Made by a program: the position numbers and the translations under genes
Part shown: positions 8,307-16,459 of the stretch, piece by piece
How positions within the stretch are numbered: position 1 is the stretch's first letter
Layout: each line of letters begins with the position of its first letter
The notes under the pieces: model-generated
Seen by the model: only the letters and a program-made list of their open reading frames with translations
Database searches by the model: none
Told to the model about the DNA's origin: nothing
DNA from: Actinoplanes siamensis
Lineage (GTDB): Bacteria > Actinomycetota > Actinomycetes > Mycobacteriales > Micromonosporaceae
DNA length: 64,000 nt
Direction of reading: 5' to 3'
NCBI RefSeq assembly: GCF_016862395.1
Contig: NZ_BOMW01000023.1
Coordinates: 1 to 64,000 of the forward strand

Positions 8307-9560
8307 ATGTTCCACCGCACCACTGCCGACGCCTCCCTCCTGCGCGGCGTCACCCGGCGGCGGCTCGGCCGCCGCGACGCGCTCCGGCTCGGTGGCCTGA
8401 CCGCGCTCGGCACGGCGCTGGCCGCCTGCGGGGTGGACGGCACGGGCAACAACCCGGCGGCCAGCGTGGACGCGGGCGCCGTGGCCTCCTTCTGGGAGGG
8501 CAAGAAGCAGAACGGCAAGCTCGACTTCGCGAACTGGCCGCTGTACATGGACCCCGAGCGCCCGGAGCTGAAGAGGTTCACCACGCGCACCGGCATCCAG
8601 GTGAACTACCAGGAGGTGATCCAGGAGATGGGGCCCTGGTTCGCCAAGGTGCAGCCGCAGCTGTCGGCGAAGCAGGCCATCGGGTACGACCTGATGGTGA
8701 TCACCAACGGCATCCAGTTCGGCCAGTTCCGCTCGGCCGGCTTCCTGGCCCCGCTCGACCACGCCAGGCTGCCCAACGTCACAGCGAACGCGGCCGGGAA
8801 GTACGCCCAGGAGTCGTTCGACCCGGGCAACGTGTTCAGCGTGCCGTGGGCGTCCGGGATCACCGGCATCGCGTACGACCCGGAGCGCACCGGCCGGGAG
8901 ATCACCAGCCTGGCCGACCTCTGGGACCCGAAGTTCAAGGGCAAGGTCGGGATGATGTCGGACCTGACCGAGCTGGCCAACTTCGGCCTGCTCGCGGCCG
9001 GCGTCAAGCCCGGCGGATCCGGCGAGGACGACTGGCGCAAGGCGGCCGCCCGGCTCAGGAAACAGAAGGACGCCGGCATCGTCCGCAAGTACTTCGAGCA
9101 GGACTACGTCGACGCGCTCGGCAAGGGCGAGGTCTGGATCACCCAGGCCTGGTCCGGCGACATCTTCCAGAAGAACCTCTCCGACGGTACGAACCTCAAG
9201 TTCGTCATCCCGGAGGAGGGCGGGACCATCTGGACCGACAACTTCGCCATCCCGGTCACCGCCGCGAACCCGGTGGACGCGCTGATGCTCATCGACTTCT
9301 TCTACGAGGTGGAGAACGCCGCGGCGCTCGCCGAGTACATCAACTACGTGTGCCCGGTCCCGGCCGCGCAGGCCCAGATCAAGCGGGACGCGGCGAAGCT
9401 GTCCGGAACCGATCGCAGGGACCTGGAGCAGGTGGCGTCCAGCCCGCTGGTCTTCCCGAGCGCGGCCGACTACGCGAAGCTGCACTACTACGTCAACTTC
9501 AACACCGCCGAGCAGCAGCAGACGTTCTCCTCCATCTTCGAGCCGATCGTCCTGGGCTGA
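8307..9560 (+). CDS. Polyamine ABC transporter substrate-binding lipoprotein (PotD/PotF-like), Tat-type
   Basis: This is the extracytoplasmic receptor of a spermidine/putrescine-type importer. The N-terminus has a twin-arginine-like segment (RRRLGRRDALRLGG), a hydrophobic core and a lipobox ending LAAC (about residue 48). The mature part matches the PotD fold: LDFANWPLYMD, YQEVIQEMGPWFAKVQPQL, YDLMVITNG, VPWASGITGIAYD and ITQAWSGDIFQ. The chosen ATG 8307 has CGGAG five bases upstream; GTG 8274 is in frame but lacks an SD. Length is 417 residues. No permease or ATPase genes (potABC) flank it, so it must work with components encoded elsewhere or be an orphan receptor. Confidence 0.88.
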   Translation: MFHRTTADASLLRGVTRRRLGRRDALRLGGLTALGTALAACGVDGTGNNPAASVDAGAVASFWEGKKQNGKLDFANWPLYMDPERPELKRFTTRTGIQVNYQEVIQEMGPWFAKVQPQLSAKQAIGYDLMVITNGIQFGQFRSAGFLAPLDHARLPNVTANAAGKYAQESFDPGNVFSVPWASGITGIAYDPERTGREITSLADLWDPKFKGKVGMMSDLTELANFGLLAAGVKPGGSGEDDWRKAAARLRKQKDAGIVRKYFEQDYVDALGKGEVWITQAWSGDIFQKNLSDGTNLKFVIPEEGGTIWTDNFAIPVTAANPVDALMLIDFFYEVENAAALAEYINYVCPVPAAQAQIKRDAAKLSGTDRRDLEQVASSPLVFPSAADYAKLHYYVNFNTAEQQQTFSSIFEPIVLG

Positions 9561-9590
9561 GCGGGCGGACGGCGCCGTGCACGGTCCCGG

Positions 9591-9989
9591 TCAGAGTGCG
9601 ATCAGCCCGGCCGGGGTCGGGCGGAAGCCGCATTGACGTAGGTAGAAGTGCTCCAGATGCGGCTCGAAGTCGACGTGCAGCCACTCGCAGCCGGCCGCGC
9701 GGGACTCCTCGGCGGCGGCCTTGACCAGCGCGGTGCCGATCCCCCGGCCCTGATGGTCCGGGTCGACGGCGGTGTCCAGCACGAAGGCGTGCGGGCCGCC
9801 GTCCCAGCAGACCTGGACGAAGCCGACCAGCTCGCCGGCCTCGAAGGCGCCGATCCAGGTGAGGGCGTGCCGGGCCAGGCGCCGCGCCCAGGGGCGGACC
9901 ACGGCGGGGTCGCCGCCGAAGGCACGCGCGTGCAGGGCGCTCAACTCCCGGTCGTCGACGGTGAACCGGGGCGCCAGCGCGAACGCCAT
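9591..9989 (-). CDS. GNAT family N-acetyltransferase
   Basis: A 132-residue GNAT protein. The acetyl-CoA binding loop HQGRGIGTALVKAA (about 84-97) is intact and is preceded by VLDTAVDPD, the usual beta4 strand. WLHVDFEPHLEHFYLRQCGF is the typical C-terminal part of single-domain GNATs. The substrate cannot be predicted. Its ATG overlaps the TGA of the upstream YnfA-family gene by one base, so the two are co-translated. It converges with the polyamine-binding protein gene. Confidence 0.85.
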   Translation of the reverse strand: MAFALAPRFTVDDRELSALHARAFGGDPAVVRPWARRLARHALTWIGAFEAGELVGFVQVCWDGGPHAFVLDTAVDPDHQGRGIGTALVKAAAEESRAAGCEWLHVDFEPHLEHFYLRQCGFRPTPAGLIAL

Positions 9990-10327
9990 CAGTGGGCGGT
10001 CCGCGGCGCGTACATGATGACCGCGACGCCGGCCAGGCAGATGCCGGCGCCGAACAGGTCCCAGCGGTCGGGGCGGAAACCGTCGACGACCACGCCCCAG
10101 GCCAGCGAGCCGGCGACGAAGACGCCGCCGTACGCGGCCAGGATGCGGCCGAAGTTGGCGTCCGGCTGCAGGGTGGCCACGAAGCCGTAGGCGCCGAGCG
10201 CGATCACCCCGGCGGCGATCCACCACAGCCCGCGATGCTCCCGCCAGCCCTGCCAGACCAGCCAGGCACCGCCGATCTCGGCGAGGGCGGCCAGCATGAA
10301 CAGGACCAGCGAGCGTACGACGATCAT
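9989..10327 (-). CDS. YnfA / UPF0060 family small membrane protein
   Basis: A 112-residue protein with four predicted transmembrane helices, matching the UPF0060 (YnfA) family related to small multidrug transporters. Diagnostic stretches are [40 protein letters not shown] and [13 protein letters not shown]. Most family members are about 108-112 residues. The start at 10327 (MIVVRSLV) aligns with relatives; ATG 10339 would add MFGA. No good SD is visible. Co-expression with the overlapping GNAT gene is likely. A substrate has not been established for this branch. Confidence 0.88.
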   Translation of the reverse strand: MIVVRSLVLFMLAALAEIGGAWLVWQGWREHRGLWWIAAGVIALGAYGFVATLQPDANFGRILAAYGGVFVAGSLAWGVVVDGFRPDRWDLFGAGICLAGVAVIMYAPRTAH

Positions 10328-10368
10328 GGCGCCGAACATACCGGAACGGGCCTGCCCCGGCGTTCTGC

Positions 10369-11238
10369 TCACCATCCTGACGCCGGGACCGCGACGTCGA
10401 CGGCGATCACCCGGCCGGTGCGGCGGGCGGCATTGGCATCGATGTTCTCGAAGCCCTGCCACTGTGTGGCCAGGGCGAACAAGGTGCGCCCGTGCGGGCC
10501 GCCGAGAACGCAGGAGAAGACCGGGCGGTCGAACTCCAGGCGGTCGGTGATCTCCCCGCCCTCGCGGACGCGCAGCAGCGCGCCCTCGGGAGCGTCCGGC
10601 CCGCCGCCCATCATCCGGATGTCCGGCGAGCCGCACCACACCGCGCCCTCGGCATCGATGCAGATGCCGTCCGGGCCGACGTTCTCCGCCCAGACCCGGC
10701 GGTTGGCGAGCGTGCCGTCGCCGGCGATGTCGAACGCGGTGATCCGCCGCGCGAACGACTCGGCGACGAGCAGCGTCGCGCCGTCCGGAGTGATCACCAT
10801 GCCGTTGGCGAACCGCAGGTCCTCCGCGACCAGGCGGGTGGTTCCGTCCGGGGCGACGTGGGCGACGACGCCGGGCTTCGGGGCCGGGACGCCCGCGGAG
10901 AAATCGAACTCGAAGCCGTTGACGTAGACGTCGCCGCGACCGCTGATCACGATCTCGCTCCAGCCGTGCGGCGCGACGTCGGCGAGGTGGCCGTACGGCG
11001 TGCCGTCGGCGGTGGTCAGATCCGGTCCCGTGGTGAGCATCCGGCCGTCCGGCAGCCAGTCGAACGCCCAGCCGTAGCCGTCCGGCGCGTCGGCCACCCG
11101 CTCCGTGCGCCCGTCCGGGTCGATCGCCACGATCTCGGCGGACGCCCAGTGGGCGACCCAGAGGCGGTTGTCGTGCCAGCGGCCGGACTCGAGCATCGTG
11201 AAGCCATCGGCCAGCAGTCGCGGTTCGGATGTCGTCAT
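10369..11238 (-). CDS. SMP-30 / gluconolactonase / LRE family protein
   Basis: A 289-residue six-bladed beta-propeller hydrolase, usually a sugar lactonase. Family landmarks are the metal-binding Glu near the start ([19 protein letters not shown]), the Asn-Gly motif [30 protein letters not shown] and the Asp-containing [18 protein letters not shown]. All four metal-ligand positions (Glu, Asn, Asn, Asp) appear present. Start ATG 11238 gives [20 protein letters not shown], the usual beginning; the frame continues open upstream through an aminotransferase relic and should not be extended. It stands alone and its lactone substrate is unknown. Confidence 0.87.
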   Translation of the reverse strand: MTTSEPRLLADGFTMLESGRWHDNRLWVAHWASAEIVAIDPDGRTERVADAPDGYGWAFDWLPDGRMLTTGPDLTTADGTPYGHLADVAPHGWSEIVISGRGDVYVNGFEFDFSAGVPAPKPGVVAHVAPDGTTRLVAEDLRFANGMVITPDGATLLVAESFARRITAFDIAGDGTLANRRVWAENVGPDGICIDAEGAVWCGSPDIRMMGGGPDAPEGALLRVREGGEITDRLEFDRPVFSCVLGGPHGRTLFALATQWQGFENIDANAARRTGRVIAVDVAVPASGW

Positions 11239-11284
11239 GGCCGGATTCTGCGCCCGCCGTCCGGGATGGCGCGACCCCGCCCGC

Positions 11285-11590
11285 TTCCCCGTCCCGACGC
11301 GCCCAGACCGGCCGTGTCGTGGACCGGGGGCTTGTGCTCGGCCAGCACGATCGGCGTCGGTCCGGCGCGGTCGAGGCGCGGGGTCCATGCCGCTGGTGAC
11401 CTTGCGGCCGCGGGTGAGGGTCAGGCGTACGTGCACGGCGTCGTAAATCGCATCGGCTCTCAGGGTCTCGGCCACCGCCGCGATGATCTCCTCGTCGGAC
11501 CGGATCCGGGTGAAGCCGAGGGCGGTCACCGACCGGCGCAGCCGGGCAAGGTGGGCGCCGAACCCGAAGATCGCGCCGCGGTAGTTTCGA
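11285..11590 (-). pseudogene. Relic of a class IV aminotransferase (BCAT/ADC-lyase-like), frameshifted
   Basis: Minus-strand reading gives [18 protein letters not shown], then [20 protein letters not shown], then [17 protein letters not shown], which is the N-terminal domain of class IV aminotransferases. Immediately after, the sequence continues in another frame as [19 protein letters not shown] and VHDTAG, the expected next segment. This demonstrates a frameshift near 11390. The expected upstream start (GVFETLR-type segment) is broken and the whole C-terminal domain with the catalytic Lys is absent. It abuts a plus-strand relic at about 11584, so a rearrangement joined two damaged genes here. 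Confidence 0.7.
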
Positions 11591-11669
11591 CGCCTTCTGG
11601 CCTGCCGAGCGGGACAGCGCAGAAGTACTGATCCCACTGGGAGCATGCGACGGGCTCTGTCCACGCTGA
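11584..11669 (+). pseudogene. Inverted partial copy of the 3' end of the neighbouring hypothetical gene
   Basis: The plus strand reads [20 protein letters not shown] then ACDGLCPR and TGA. The intact minus-strand gene at 11720-12325 ends with almost the same residues (SFDAFWPPERDSADILIPLG then ECDENCPAES). About five-sixths of the bases in the best 55 bp agree. The copy has no start or upstream domain. The two tails face each other across a strong hairpin. Confidence 0.7.
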
Positions 11670-11678
11670 CTCAGCAAA

Positions 11679-11711
11679 GAAGCCGCCGCCTGGGTGTCGG
11701 GCGGCGGCTTC
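11679..11711. terminator. Bidirectional rho-independent-type terminator hairpin
   Basis: GAAGCCGCCGCC (11679-11690) pairs perfectly with GGCGGCGGCTTC (11700-11711) around a 9-base loop. It lies between the converging stops at 11669 and 11722. Confidence 0.8.
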
Positions 11712-11719
11712 GTCGTATG

Positions 11720-12325
11720 TCAGCTCTCCGCAGGGCAGTTCTCGTCGCACTCGCCGAGCGGGATCAGGATGTCGGCGCTGTCCCGCTCGGGCGGCCAGAA
11801 CGCGTCGAAGCTCACCGCGATCCAGTCGCCGGCGGGCCGGCGATCGAAGTCCAGACGGTACGTCCCGTGGTAGTCCACGTCCCTGGTGACGGTCTGCCCA
11901 TCAGCCGGGACCGGATTCCAGTACTGGACGGACAACAGATACTGTCCGGAGTCCGGACCGGGGAAGGCGATCGTGGCCCGCTGGCGGGGGATGTCGAACC
12001 ATCGATCAAGTACGATGCTGGACGGATCCGGCAGATCAAGCGCGGGGACGCCTTCTTCGACGCGCACTTCGGCTAGGCGGTCAGAGGGAACGCCCGGCAG
12101 GAACGGCTTGTCGTCCAAGGTCAGGCCCATCTGCCAGGGCTCACCATCACGCAACGGCGGCGGCGAGGCAACCTGCACCCGCCGGAACAGCGCCGGTGGT
12201 GGCTTCGTCGTCGAGATACCGGCCACGGCATAGGGATAGTCGAGAGGGGTTGCGAACGCAAACCGCAGGGAGTGAACGCATGCGCCGACGAGCTCGAACG
12301 CAGCGTCGCTGGCCGCTACACCCAT
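11720..12325 (-). CDS. Hypothetical protein divergent from the cyclase gene
   Basis: A 201-residue protein with no recognised domain. It is rich in Pro, Asp and aromatic residues and predicted mostly beta (WFDIPRQRATIAFPGPDSGQ, YLLSVQYWNPVPADGQ, DYHGTYRLDFDRRPAGDWIA). It ends with two Cys (GECDENCPAES). No membrane segment or signal is present. The start is uncertain: ATG 12325 gives the longest form, but the first 35 residues look less constrained and a GTG near AVAGIST would place the start about 90 bases inside. It is transcribed away from the large cyclase gene, and a 3' fragment of a paralogue lies next to it in inverted orientation. Its base composition is less GC-rich than most neighbours. 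Confidence 0.55.
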   Translation of the reverse strand: MGVAASDAAFELVGACVHSLRFAFATPLDYPYAVAGISTTKPPPALFRRVQVASPPPLRDGEPWQMGLTLDDKPFLPGVPSDRLAEVRVEEGVPALDLPDPSSIVLDRWFDIPRQRATIAFPGPDSGQYLLSVQYWNPVPADGQTVTRDVDYHGTYRLDFDRRPAGDWIAVSFDAFWPPERDSADILIPLGECDENCPAES

Positions 12326-12362
12326 ATTCTCCGTTGCCTTCCTGGCCGACGTTCGATGAAGA

Positions 12363-15300
12363 ATGCCTTGGACGCCAAGACCCCGAAGGGTGGCAAGACC
12401 GGACGTGACCGACGACTCTCGTCACACGTCACAGCTCGCGGACGGTTTGTCCGCGACCTGGCGTTCATACCTGCCCGATCATGCCATCGGTCTACTTCGG
12501 CCCCATGAAAGTGTCGGCAATCTGCCGGTATCCCAGGAGGTCACGGCGGTCGTGCTCTTCGCGGACGTGGCAGGCTTCACCGCCATGGCCGAGAGCCTGG
12601 CTGGATCCGGCAGCTACGGTACCGAGCGCCTTACCTCAGTGATCAACGGTTGGTTCGCGCTCACCGCGGAGGCCATCACGAGTGCAGGCGGCAGTGTTGT
12701 GGACTTCGCCGGCGATGCCCTTGTCGGCATGTTTCGGTATGGACCGAAGTCCGCGGACGCAGTAGCACATCGCGCCATTCGGTGCGCAGAGCTGATCCGG
12801 GAAGCTACGGCATCCGTCGCACCGGTCCCCACACCGGACGGTCAGCGCTCACTGGCCATCCGCGTCGGCCTCGCCGCCGGGCCCCTTCTGGTCATGGTGC
12901 TCGGCGATCCGACGATCAGGCTGCAGCACCTAGTCGCGGGACCGGCTTTGGACCGAGCGGTGGCGGCCTTGCATCGCGCTGAACGCGGCGCGATCGTCAT
13001 CGACTCGAACCCCTCGGAATCCGCGACGAGCGCCACAACGACCTCCCTCCCTGAGGCCGTCCGGGCGGAGCCGATCGCTGATCTCGAGAGATTGCTGACG
13101 CCGTTCCTCCATCCCGCGATCCGTGCGCGGCTTCGATCGGGCCGTCACGAGTTGGTCAACGAGCACCGCAAGGTGACCACCGCATTCGTCAGGCTGCCGG
13201 ACCTTTCCGTGCAGGATCCCCAGACTGTCGAGGCTCTGCAGCAATACCTGAGTGTTGGCGTCGCGATCATCGAACGGTACGACGGCCATCTTCGGCACCT
13301 CATGGCCGACGACAAGGGAACGGTGCTGGTCGCCGTCTTCGGTACGCCGGTCAGTCACGAGGACGACGAAGAACGCGCGCTGCGTTGCTGTCTGGAACTG
13401 CTGGCACTCCCCGGCGGCCCCTACCGTGGAGGTGTCACCACAGGCCGGGTGTACTGCGGCGAGGTAGGCTCGGACATCCGCCGGGAGTACGCCGTCGTGG
13501 GCGATTCCGTCAACCTGGCAGCCCGACTCATGCAGGCAGCCCCCGCCGGCCGCCTGCTCATCGACCAGGCTACGCACGATCGGGTGCAGGACATCATCGT
13601 CGATGAACGGCCTGCGGCCGTAACCGCCAAGGGTAAGGCTGAGCCCGTACCGGTGTGGATTGTGGGTGAGGCGCTGGAGGCCGGTCCCACGGTGGTGAGG
13701 CCTGCGCCAACTCACGGGCCGTTGGTCGGCCGCTCGCCGGAGCGAAGGCTGTTAGAGTCCTTCGCCCGCCATGTGAGTTCCGGCAGTGGATATCTGGTCT
13801 GGCTGCACGGCGAGGCCGGCATCGGTAAGACCCGATTGGTCGAGGAAGCATGCCGGATAACCCGTCCACTGGGCTTCACCGAGTACGTAGGAGGCTGTCG
13901 GTCACATGGAAGAAGCTCTAGTTATCTGGTCTGGCGCGCGATCTGGCGAGCCGTCCTAAAAGTTGATCGCACTCTGCCGATCACGGTACAACGGTCCGCG
14001 CTAACAGAACGGATCGCAAGATATGACGGCACCGGTCAACGCGCGCCACTGCTTGCGGCGGTCATCAATCTACCGATGGCGGATAGTGAACTGACGGCCC
14101 AGCTGGAACCATCCAGGCGTGAGGAACTGCTCCGCTCGACCCTGATGGCATGCCTGCGCGACCGCGCTGCCGACGGACCGCTGCTGGTGCTGCTGGAGGA
14201 TTGCCACTGGATCGACCCAGCCTCCCTGGCCCTACTCGAGCACCTCGTCCACCACATTGCGGACTTGCCAGTGCTCGTGGTAGCCACCTCGCGGGAACCG
14301 ATGCCGGAGAAGCTGACCGGGTTGGCGCACGTCGCCGATCTCCGGCTGGACTTGATGAGCCAAGGGGACGCAGAAGAGCTCGCGACCCTCCGACTGCGCG
14401 AACGGTACGGTCCCGTTACGGACATCGCGCCGGAAATTTTGGATCAAATCGCAGACCAGGCTGGCGGCAACGCGTTCTACATCGAGGAATTGGTCAGCTA
14501 TCTGCACAGTCGCGGCGTCAACCCGAGTGATCCGCGAGCGCTGGCCGGAGTACCCGTCCCTGACAATCTGCAGCGACTCGTCATGGCTCGCATAGATCAG
14601 CTCAGCGACGACGAGAAGGCGACCATAAAGGTTGCGAGCGTAATCGGGCGGCGGTTTCAGCCGCCATGGATAGCCTCCGTCTACCCGGCTGCGGGGTCGG
14701 CGGCACAGGTGGCGGAGCACCTGAGTCGCCTGCATGCCCTGGATCTCACGACACTGACGAGTGCCGCCGACGTGCCGGAGTACGAGTTCAAACACCCGGT
14801 CACGCAGGAAGCCGCCTACCAGAGCATCACCTACGACACCCGCGCCTCCTTGCACGAACGAGTCGGCCAGCACATCGAGAACACCTATGCCGATCAGCTG
14901 ATCCAGTACGTCGATGTGCTGGCGCATCATTACGCCCGGACAGAGAGAGCGGACAAGCAGCGAACTTGGTTCCGGGCTGCAGGCGACCGCGCAAAGGAGA
15001 TCTTCGCCAACGAGACGGCGACCTACTACTTCGGTCTTCTTCTCCCAATCCTGCCCGAGGCAGAACGTGCGGAGCTACATGTCGAAATCGGCACTGTGCA
15101 CCAGCACACTGGGCAGTGGAAGGAGGCCGAGGACCATTATTTGCAGGCGATGCGACTCGCGACGGCCACCGAGCGACCGGAGGTACTCGCCAGTGCACAG
15201 CGCCAACTGGGTGACCTGCTCACGTACACCCGCTCCGATGCTGAACCGGTTGCCTGGTTACAACGTGCGCTGGCCGGATTCGAACGCGTAGGCGACGTCG

Positions 15301-16409
15301 CCGGCCAGTCACGCACGATGGACCGAATGACTTTTGCCCTGTACCGCCAAGGCGCGTATTCCGAAGCCCTTGCCATGGCCGAGCGTCATCTCGCGATGGC
15401 AGACGAGGCGGATGACCTCGCGGCGATGAGCGCCGCACTCGAACACATCGGCTTGGTGTACCTCAACACCGGCCGGCTGGAGGCGGCGCTGGATCACCTG
15501 CGCCGAGCCCTGGCCGCCGCCGAGCAGGCGGGTGATCGACAACGAGAGCTCAACACGGCCTGTAACTTGGGTTGGGCCTCGATGCGCCGCGCCGACCACG
15601 TTCAGGCAATCGCGTCATACCGGCGTGGCCTGGAGGTGGCACGCGACATCGGCGGCGGACATACCGGCAACATCATTGTTGGCAACATGGGTGAAATTTA
15701 TCGCGATGAGGGTGACTTCGAGCACGCTCGACTCTGCGCGATGCATGCTCTCCGAATAGGCGTCGATCTCAGTGACTGGCTGATTGTGGCCGACCAGATT
15801 GCCAATCTGGGGGCAATCGCGGCTGCCGAGGGGCATACCGACGATGCTCAGCGCTTGCTGGAGCGCGCTGTCGAGCTGGCCCGGCGGCTCAACGCTCCTT
15901 ATTACCTCTGCGACTGGCTGCATCGGCTGGCTCGGTTGCATCTTGCTGCTGACCGGCCGCGGGAGGCGGAACGCCTCAACTCCGAGGCGCTGCGCATCGC
16001 TGAGGAGCATGACGAGCGCGACGCCCGGGTGAGCGCGTACGTTCTCTCGGTTCGTCTGCGGGTTCGGGCCGGTCAGTTGGAATCGGGCGTCGCCACCGAC
16101 CTGTTGCGCAAGGCCACCGAGGAGTGGAACGAGCCGCACGAGGTGGCCGCGCTGCTGGATGCCGTACACCAGCTCGATCCGCAGGACGAGGATGCTCGGT
16201 CGACCGCCGCGGGCATCTACCGCACTCTCTACGAGCGGGCCCCGAGCGTCGAGTACCGGCGCGCCTACCGGCGGTTGACGGGCGAGTTGCTGCCGCCCGG
16301 GCCGCCGCTTCCCGAGTTGCCGGACTGGATCGCCGCCGAGGACGACGCCGACTTGGCGGATCTGCTGCGGCGGATAGACCGCTCGGCACGGGAGCCCCGA
16401 GCGGCCTGA
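12363..16409 (+). CDS. Class III adenylyl cyclase, tandem CHD-AAA ATPase-TPR (soluble-AC architecture)
   Basis: A 1348-residue protein. C1 (about 60-230) carries both metal-binding Asp motifs, VVLFADVAGFTAM and FAGDALVGMF, but lacks the Asn-Arg pair. C2 (about 265-430) has lost the first Asp (TAFVRLPDLS) but keeps DDKGTVLVAVFG and VVGDSVNLAARLM with the transition-state Asn and Arg. The two thus make one complementary active site, as in mammalian soluble adenylyl cyclase. A STAND-type ATPase follows (Walker A GEAGIGKTRL, about 483; Walker B LLVLLEDCHWID), then about ten TPR-like repeats to residue 1290. The likely product is cAMP; gating by the ATPase/TPR part is inferred. ATG 12363 or GTG 12405 may be the start. 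Codon use is looser than in neighbours, suggesting acquisition. Confidence 0.88.
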   Translation: MPWTPRPRRVARPDVTDDSRHTSQLADGLSATWRSYLPDHAIGLLRPHESVGNLPVSQEVTAVVLFADVAGFTAMAESLAGSGSYGTERLTSVINGWFALTAEAITSAGGSVVDFAGDALVGMFRYGPKSADAVAHRAIRCAELIREATASVAPVPTPDGQRSLAIRVGLAAGPLLVMVLGDPTIRLQHLVAGPALDRAVAALHRAERGAIVIDSNPSESATSATTTSLPEAVRAEPIADLERLLTPFLHPAIRARLRSGRHELVNEHRKVTTAFVRLPDLSVQDPQTVEALQQYLSVGVAIIERYDGHLRHLMADDKGTVLVAVFGTPVSHEDDEERALRCCLELLALPGGPYRGGVTTGRVYCGEVGSDIRREYAVVGDSVNLAARLMQAAPAGRLLIDQATHDRVQDIIVDERPAAVTAKGKAEPVPVWIVGEALEAGPTVVRPAPTHGPLVGRSPERRLLESFARHVSSGSGYLVWLHGEAGIGKTRLVEEACRITRPLGFTEYVGGCRSHGRSSSYLVWRAIWRAVLKVDRTLPITVQRSALTERIARYDGTGQRAPLLAAVINLPMADSELTAQLEPSRREELLRSTLMACLRDRAADGPLLVLLEDCHWIDPASLALLEHLVHHIADLPVLVVATSREPMPEKLTGLAHVADLRLDLMSQGDAEELATLRLRERYGPVTDIAPEILDQIADQAGGNAFYIEELVSYLHSRGVNPSDPRALAGVPVPDNLQRLVMARIDQLSDDEKATIKVASVIGRRFQPPWIASVYPAAGSAAQVAEHLSRLHALDLTTLTSAADVPEYEFKHPVTQEAAYQSITYDTRASLHERVGQHIENTYADQLIQYVDVLAHHYARTERADKQRTWFRAAGDRAKEIFANETATYYFGLLLPILPEAERAELHVEIGTVHQHTGQWKEAEDHYLQAMRLATATERPEVLASAQRQLGDLLTYTRSDAEPVAWLQRALAGFERVGDVAGQSRTMDRMTFALYRQGAYSEALAMAERHLAMADEADDLAAMSAALEHIGLVYLNTGRLEAALDHLRRALAAAEQAGDRQRELNTACNLGWASMRRADHVQAIASYRRGLEVARDIGGGHTGNIIVGNMGEIYRDEGDFEHARLCAMHALRIGVDLSDWLIVADQIANLGAIAAAEGHTDDAQRLLERAVELARRLNAPYYLCDWLHRLARLHLAADRPREAERLNSEALRIAEEHDERDARVSAYVLSVRLRVRAGQLESGVATDLLRKATEEWNEPHEVAALLDAVHQLDPQDEDARSTAAGIYRTLYERAPSVEYRRAYRRLTGELLPPGPPLPELPDWIAAEDDADLADLLRRIDRSAREPRAA

Positions 16410-16459
16410 CCGACACAACGTTCAGCGCCCAGGCCGTTGAAGAAACCGGCCGGCCCGGT

